Below, one piece after another: positions 61,645-64,000 of a stretch of 64,000 bases of DNA; the first letter of the stretch is position 1, and each line of letters opens with the position of its first letter. The stretch spans positions 434,001 to 498,000 of the forward strand of contig JAMXBD010000366.1 of the NCBI GenBank assembly GCA_024138025.1. Reading direction: 5' to 3'. A program made the translations under genes and the position numbers. Source of the DNA: Combretum micranthum. Its lineage: Eukaryota; Streptophyta; Magnoliopsida; Myrtales; Combretaceae. The notes beneath the pieces were generated by a model that saw only the letters and a program-made list of their open reading frames with translations, was not told the DNA's origin and made no database searches.

Positions 61645-61735
61645 TTCCTCTATTATGAAAAAGTTTGCCATCCCAACCTTACTATCTTCATTGTATCCCT
61701 ACAAATCAACATCTGACACGTGTTAAGAAGTGATT
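61645..61735. repeat. Direct repeat right of the gypsy insertion
   Basis: Second copy of the block at 50763-50860. Confidence 0.7.
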
Positions 61736-62549
61736 AATCGGATCGTTATTGGAGCAAGTGCCCTTTTGGAGAGATAATTCCAAATGGTGGTGGCATTTTT
61801 CTTAAAATTTGCTATTTTCATATAAACTTGGTATTTTTGTTCAAATGAAGTATTTGAATAAATTAAAATATGATATTTTTGTCTAAATTTGGTATTTATA
61901 ATTCTAGTATTTTTATGTAAACTTAATATTCTTATTCAAATTTGGTATTCTGCAAATTACTCCAACAACTATCCTTATGAAGACCTACTCGTATTGGTAT
62001 CATTGAGCTCGTAGACAACATAGATTGTGACTTGTAAGTTTGATTTTTAGTTAAACTTCAAACAAGAATATTTCGCTCATATATTATAATTTTCAGTCTT
62101 AAAGAGAATTATAACATAGGCATATTATATTTCCATAATGGTAACTTCTTAAACAAGAAAGTCTCAATATAACCTGCTAGATTCATAAAGAATATCCATA
62201 TTAATAATTAATAATTTGTATAAGTTGTGTTTTAGCTTAGAAATATCCCATTCCCTATCAAATATCATGTAATATCCAAAATCTAATAAGTAATATAACC
62301 TATCAATGGCTCAATTTTTTAATTCCTGAAATGATGTTATTACCAAGAATTTAAAAAAGGTCATCCCCAATGCTAATGGATAGCTCGGAACCGGGAAGTA
62401 TCAGGGTGTTGAATGCACTACTACTACAATGAAAATTAAACATTTGGAGGTGGTGTTTGATTTTGTAAGTAACAAAATATTGGTTGCTTATACTGATGTA
62501 TTTATATTTCTATTCCTATTTTAGATGCCCTGGGCCCCAGCCTCTCAGG

Positions 62550-63160
62550 CATCCTTCTAGTAAATGACAAATGGATACTGTTACATGATCTTTTCAATAG
62601 ATTTTCCAGCGTTGTATATTCATATTTGGAAAAATTCAAAATGCCAAAAGTTAGATTTAAAATTCTTTGAAGAACCATTGTAAATTTTTAAATGCATATT
62701 TTATGTTTATTAATTATATCAATAGAAGCTATTTGACGAATTTTTTTTTAAGTTATACACAGCATTTGGTGATATTATTTACCATAGTTTTATATTTTTA
62801 ATAAAAAAATATCTTATATATATTGATAATCATCATGAAATATTACATAAATTACAATAGTTTTTTTTTTTTCTATATATATGCTGTATTTTAGTGAGTA
62901 TCTAAGCACTCATTAAATAATCATCTTCTATATTATCAAGAATTTAAATAAATATTATTTATAGTATTATATGTTTTATATTATTGAATTCATGATAAAT
63001 AAATATCTTATAACATATATTACAATTAAAATAAATAAATAAATAAATACAAAACGAAGGTTTTATAGATAAATCTAAACGTCACATGTTGAAAAGGGAA
63101 AAAGCTGCGGACAATGAAAAACCATAGCAATCCTTCATCCTTCCGCAGTGTTCCATGTAA
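62550..63160. other. Non-coding part of copy B
   Basis: Similarity to copy A continues to about 62715; after that it is AT-rich and unassigned, with a poly-T run at 62862-62872. Confidence 0.5.
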
Positions 63161-63164
63161 AAAA

Positions 63165-63222
63165 AGAAAAAAAAAAAAAAACCTTAGAACTGTAACATGA
63201 CATGGTCTCCTTCCACAATACA

Positions 63223-63255
<33 letters not shown>
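63165..63255. repeat. Poly-A tracts downstream of B3 copy B
   Basis: A-runs at 63165-63180 and 63225-63255; the equivalent place in copy A (32092-32125) is an AAG microsatellite. The open frames through them are simple-sequence artefacts. Confidence 0.8.
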
Positions 63256-63257
<2 letters not shown>

Positions 63258-63327
63258 AACGAGATGGTTGGGTGTTGATGATATCTCTGGCCTTGTTCTT
63301 CATGCATCAACCACGACTGGGTGGTCT

Positions 63328-63869
63328 TTATTTCTCCCTAACTAATGCAAACCGCAATTCTCCAGCAGCCAATCTAAAAGACCATAGATGTATAACTTCA
63401 CCTTCCAGGAGGTTGTTTTTCTCAACAACCGACTTCCAATTATAAGAGTATAGATAAAAGATTTGCCCATATCCCACTTTCGAAGACTCAAACCTTCAAT
63501 CAAATCAAGACAAGGATCAACTAAGGAAACATTAATGATCCTCTTACATTGGAGTGAATCCTTTTCTTGCTCGCTAAGGAAGTCTTTCCTCACCAATTGA
63601 CTTGGCGGGATCGACAACCTATTGTGGTTTGAATTTAGATCGGTCCGTTGAATCCCCTTCCTAATTACTAACATCACATTAGAACCCCCCATACCTTTGA
63701 TCTTCGCCATAAGATCTTCTGGAGGCGATTTAGTGAATAGGTTGAAATCTATCTTACTAGGTTCCGCGGCAACAGTGAAGTGGTCCAAATTATTTGTTTC
63801 TCCTTCAGCTTTGTCTATAGCATCCGCAAGAAGATGCAACCCGTAATTAAAAGGAACATCATCATCCAT
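63328..63869 (-). pseudogene. B3 domain (DUF313-type) gene, copy B, one frameshift
   Basis: Best preserved of the five copies. From ATG 63869: MDDDVPFNYGLHLLADAIDK, NNLDHFTVAAE, then the B3 domain KIDFNLFTKSPPEDLMAKIK, NVMLVIRKGIQRTDLNSNHN, RLSIPPSQLVRKDFLSEQEK, RIINVSLVDPCLDLIEGLSL, RKWDMG. A single missing A in the run at about 63445 (compare copies A and C) shifts the frame before the conserved YNW motif. The last strand (GEVIHLWSF) and the end LVREK with a stop at 63328 are intact in the next frame. The Lys-rich linker present in A and D is deleted here. A CAG/GTGGTATAG junction (about 63900) may be an intron acceptor; any upstream exon lies beyond the window. DUF313-type B3 proteins are presumed nuclear DNA-binding regulators. 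Confidence 0.8.
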
Positions 63870-64000
63870 GATTCCAATGCAAGTTTCTATACCACCTGAA
63901 GTAAGTATATATGATGAAAGTGAGATGTAAAAATAATAGCTAAAAATAAAAAATAGGCTGATGTTATTCTTACACATACATACTATTGATCAAAATAGAA

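Larger units (their letters stand above)
44738..63985. repeat. Segmental duplication, copy B (interrupted)
   Basis: Counterpart of copy A at 28168-33875. It is split by the copia element (44761-49999) and the gypsy element (50913-61587). Matching segments are 44738-44760, 50000-50912 and about 61730-63985. It ends in the best preserved B3 copy. Confidence 0.8.

Noticed and set aside
63197..63445. Poly-lysine frame (plus) and poly-phenylalanine frame (minus)
   Set aside because: Artefacts of poly-A tracts and of antisense to the B3 pseudogene.
1..64000. CRISPR arrays, bacterial operons, integrons or phage genes
   Set aside because: No regular short direct repeats with spacers and no prokaryotic gene structure; the window is clearly plant nuclear DNA.

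Overview
This window is AT-rich plant nuclear DNA, most likely from a eudicot. The evidence is a plant mobile domain (PMD) gene, B3 genes of the DUF313 type, a chromovirus Ty3/gypsy element and Ty1/copia elements primed by initiator-Met tRNA, Mutator-like (MULE) and hAT transposons, and TATA-type promoters. I found no intact cellular gene, no rRNA, no convincing tRNA gene and no CRISPR array. The window reads as a graveyard of nested transposons around decayed copies of one B3-type transcription-factor gene.

Layout. 0-1.6 kb: an LTR-like relic. 1.64-7.84 kb: one MULE transposase pseudogene split by two LTR-like insertions (2463-3810 and about 3889-7455). 8.7-13.0 kb: two hAT elements with 8-bp target duplications. 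13.67-16.12 kb: a MULE with long terminal inverted repeats carrying a broken PMD gene on the minus strand; its arms contain palindromic hairpin units. 17.3-23.65 kb: several gypsy LTR relics in both orientations. 23.8-25.9 kb: a tandem repeat of roughly 0.3-0.4 kb units broken by a MITE and a small solo LTR. 26.4-27.9 kb: a copia LTR relic.

28.2-64 kb: two paralogous copies of one ancestral segment (A, 28.17-33.9 kb; B, 44.74-64 kb). Each ends in a B3 pseudogene on the minus strand, and three further partial B3 copies lie between them (35.2, 36.4 and 40.8 kb). The 5' region of copy A is itself present as a large inverted repeat with arms of about 1.2 kb. Because A and B are homologous, each supplies an empty site for insertions in the other, which fixes the boundaries of several elements. 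Copy B carries a decayed copia element (44761-49999, target duplication TCCTT/TCGTT). Its 3' LTR was invaded by an unclassified element, which was in turn invaded by a hAT (48544-49280, target duplication CATGAGTG). Copy B also carries a young Ty3/gypsy chromovirus (50913-61587, target duplication CTAAT, LTRs of about 2.8 kb) whose gag-pol is broken only by three small frameshifts.

Function. No genes here appear to work together in a pathway. The biological interest lies in the PMD-carrying MULE with hairpin arms, the inverted B3 promoter/exon duplication that could make a small-RNA hairpin, and the CpG-rich palindrome cluster inside the gypsy LTRs. Coordinates of elements with target duplications are to the base by eye; those of old relics are approximate.
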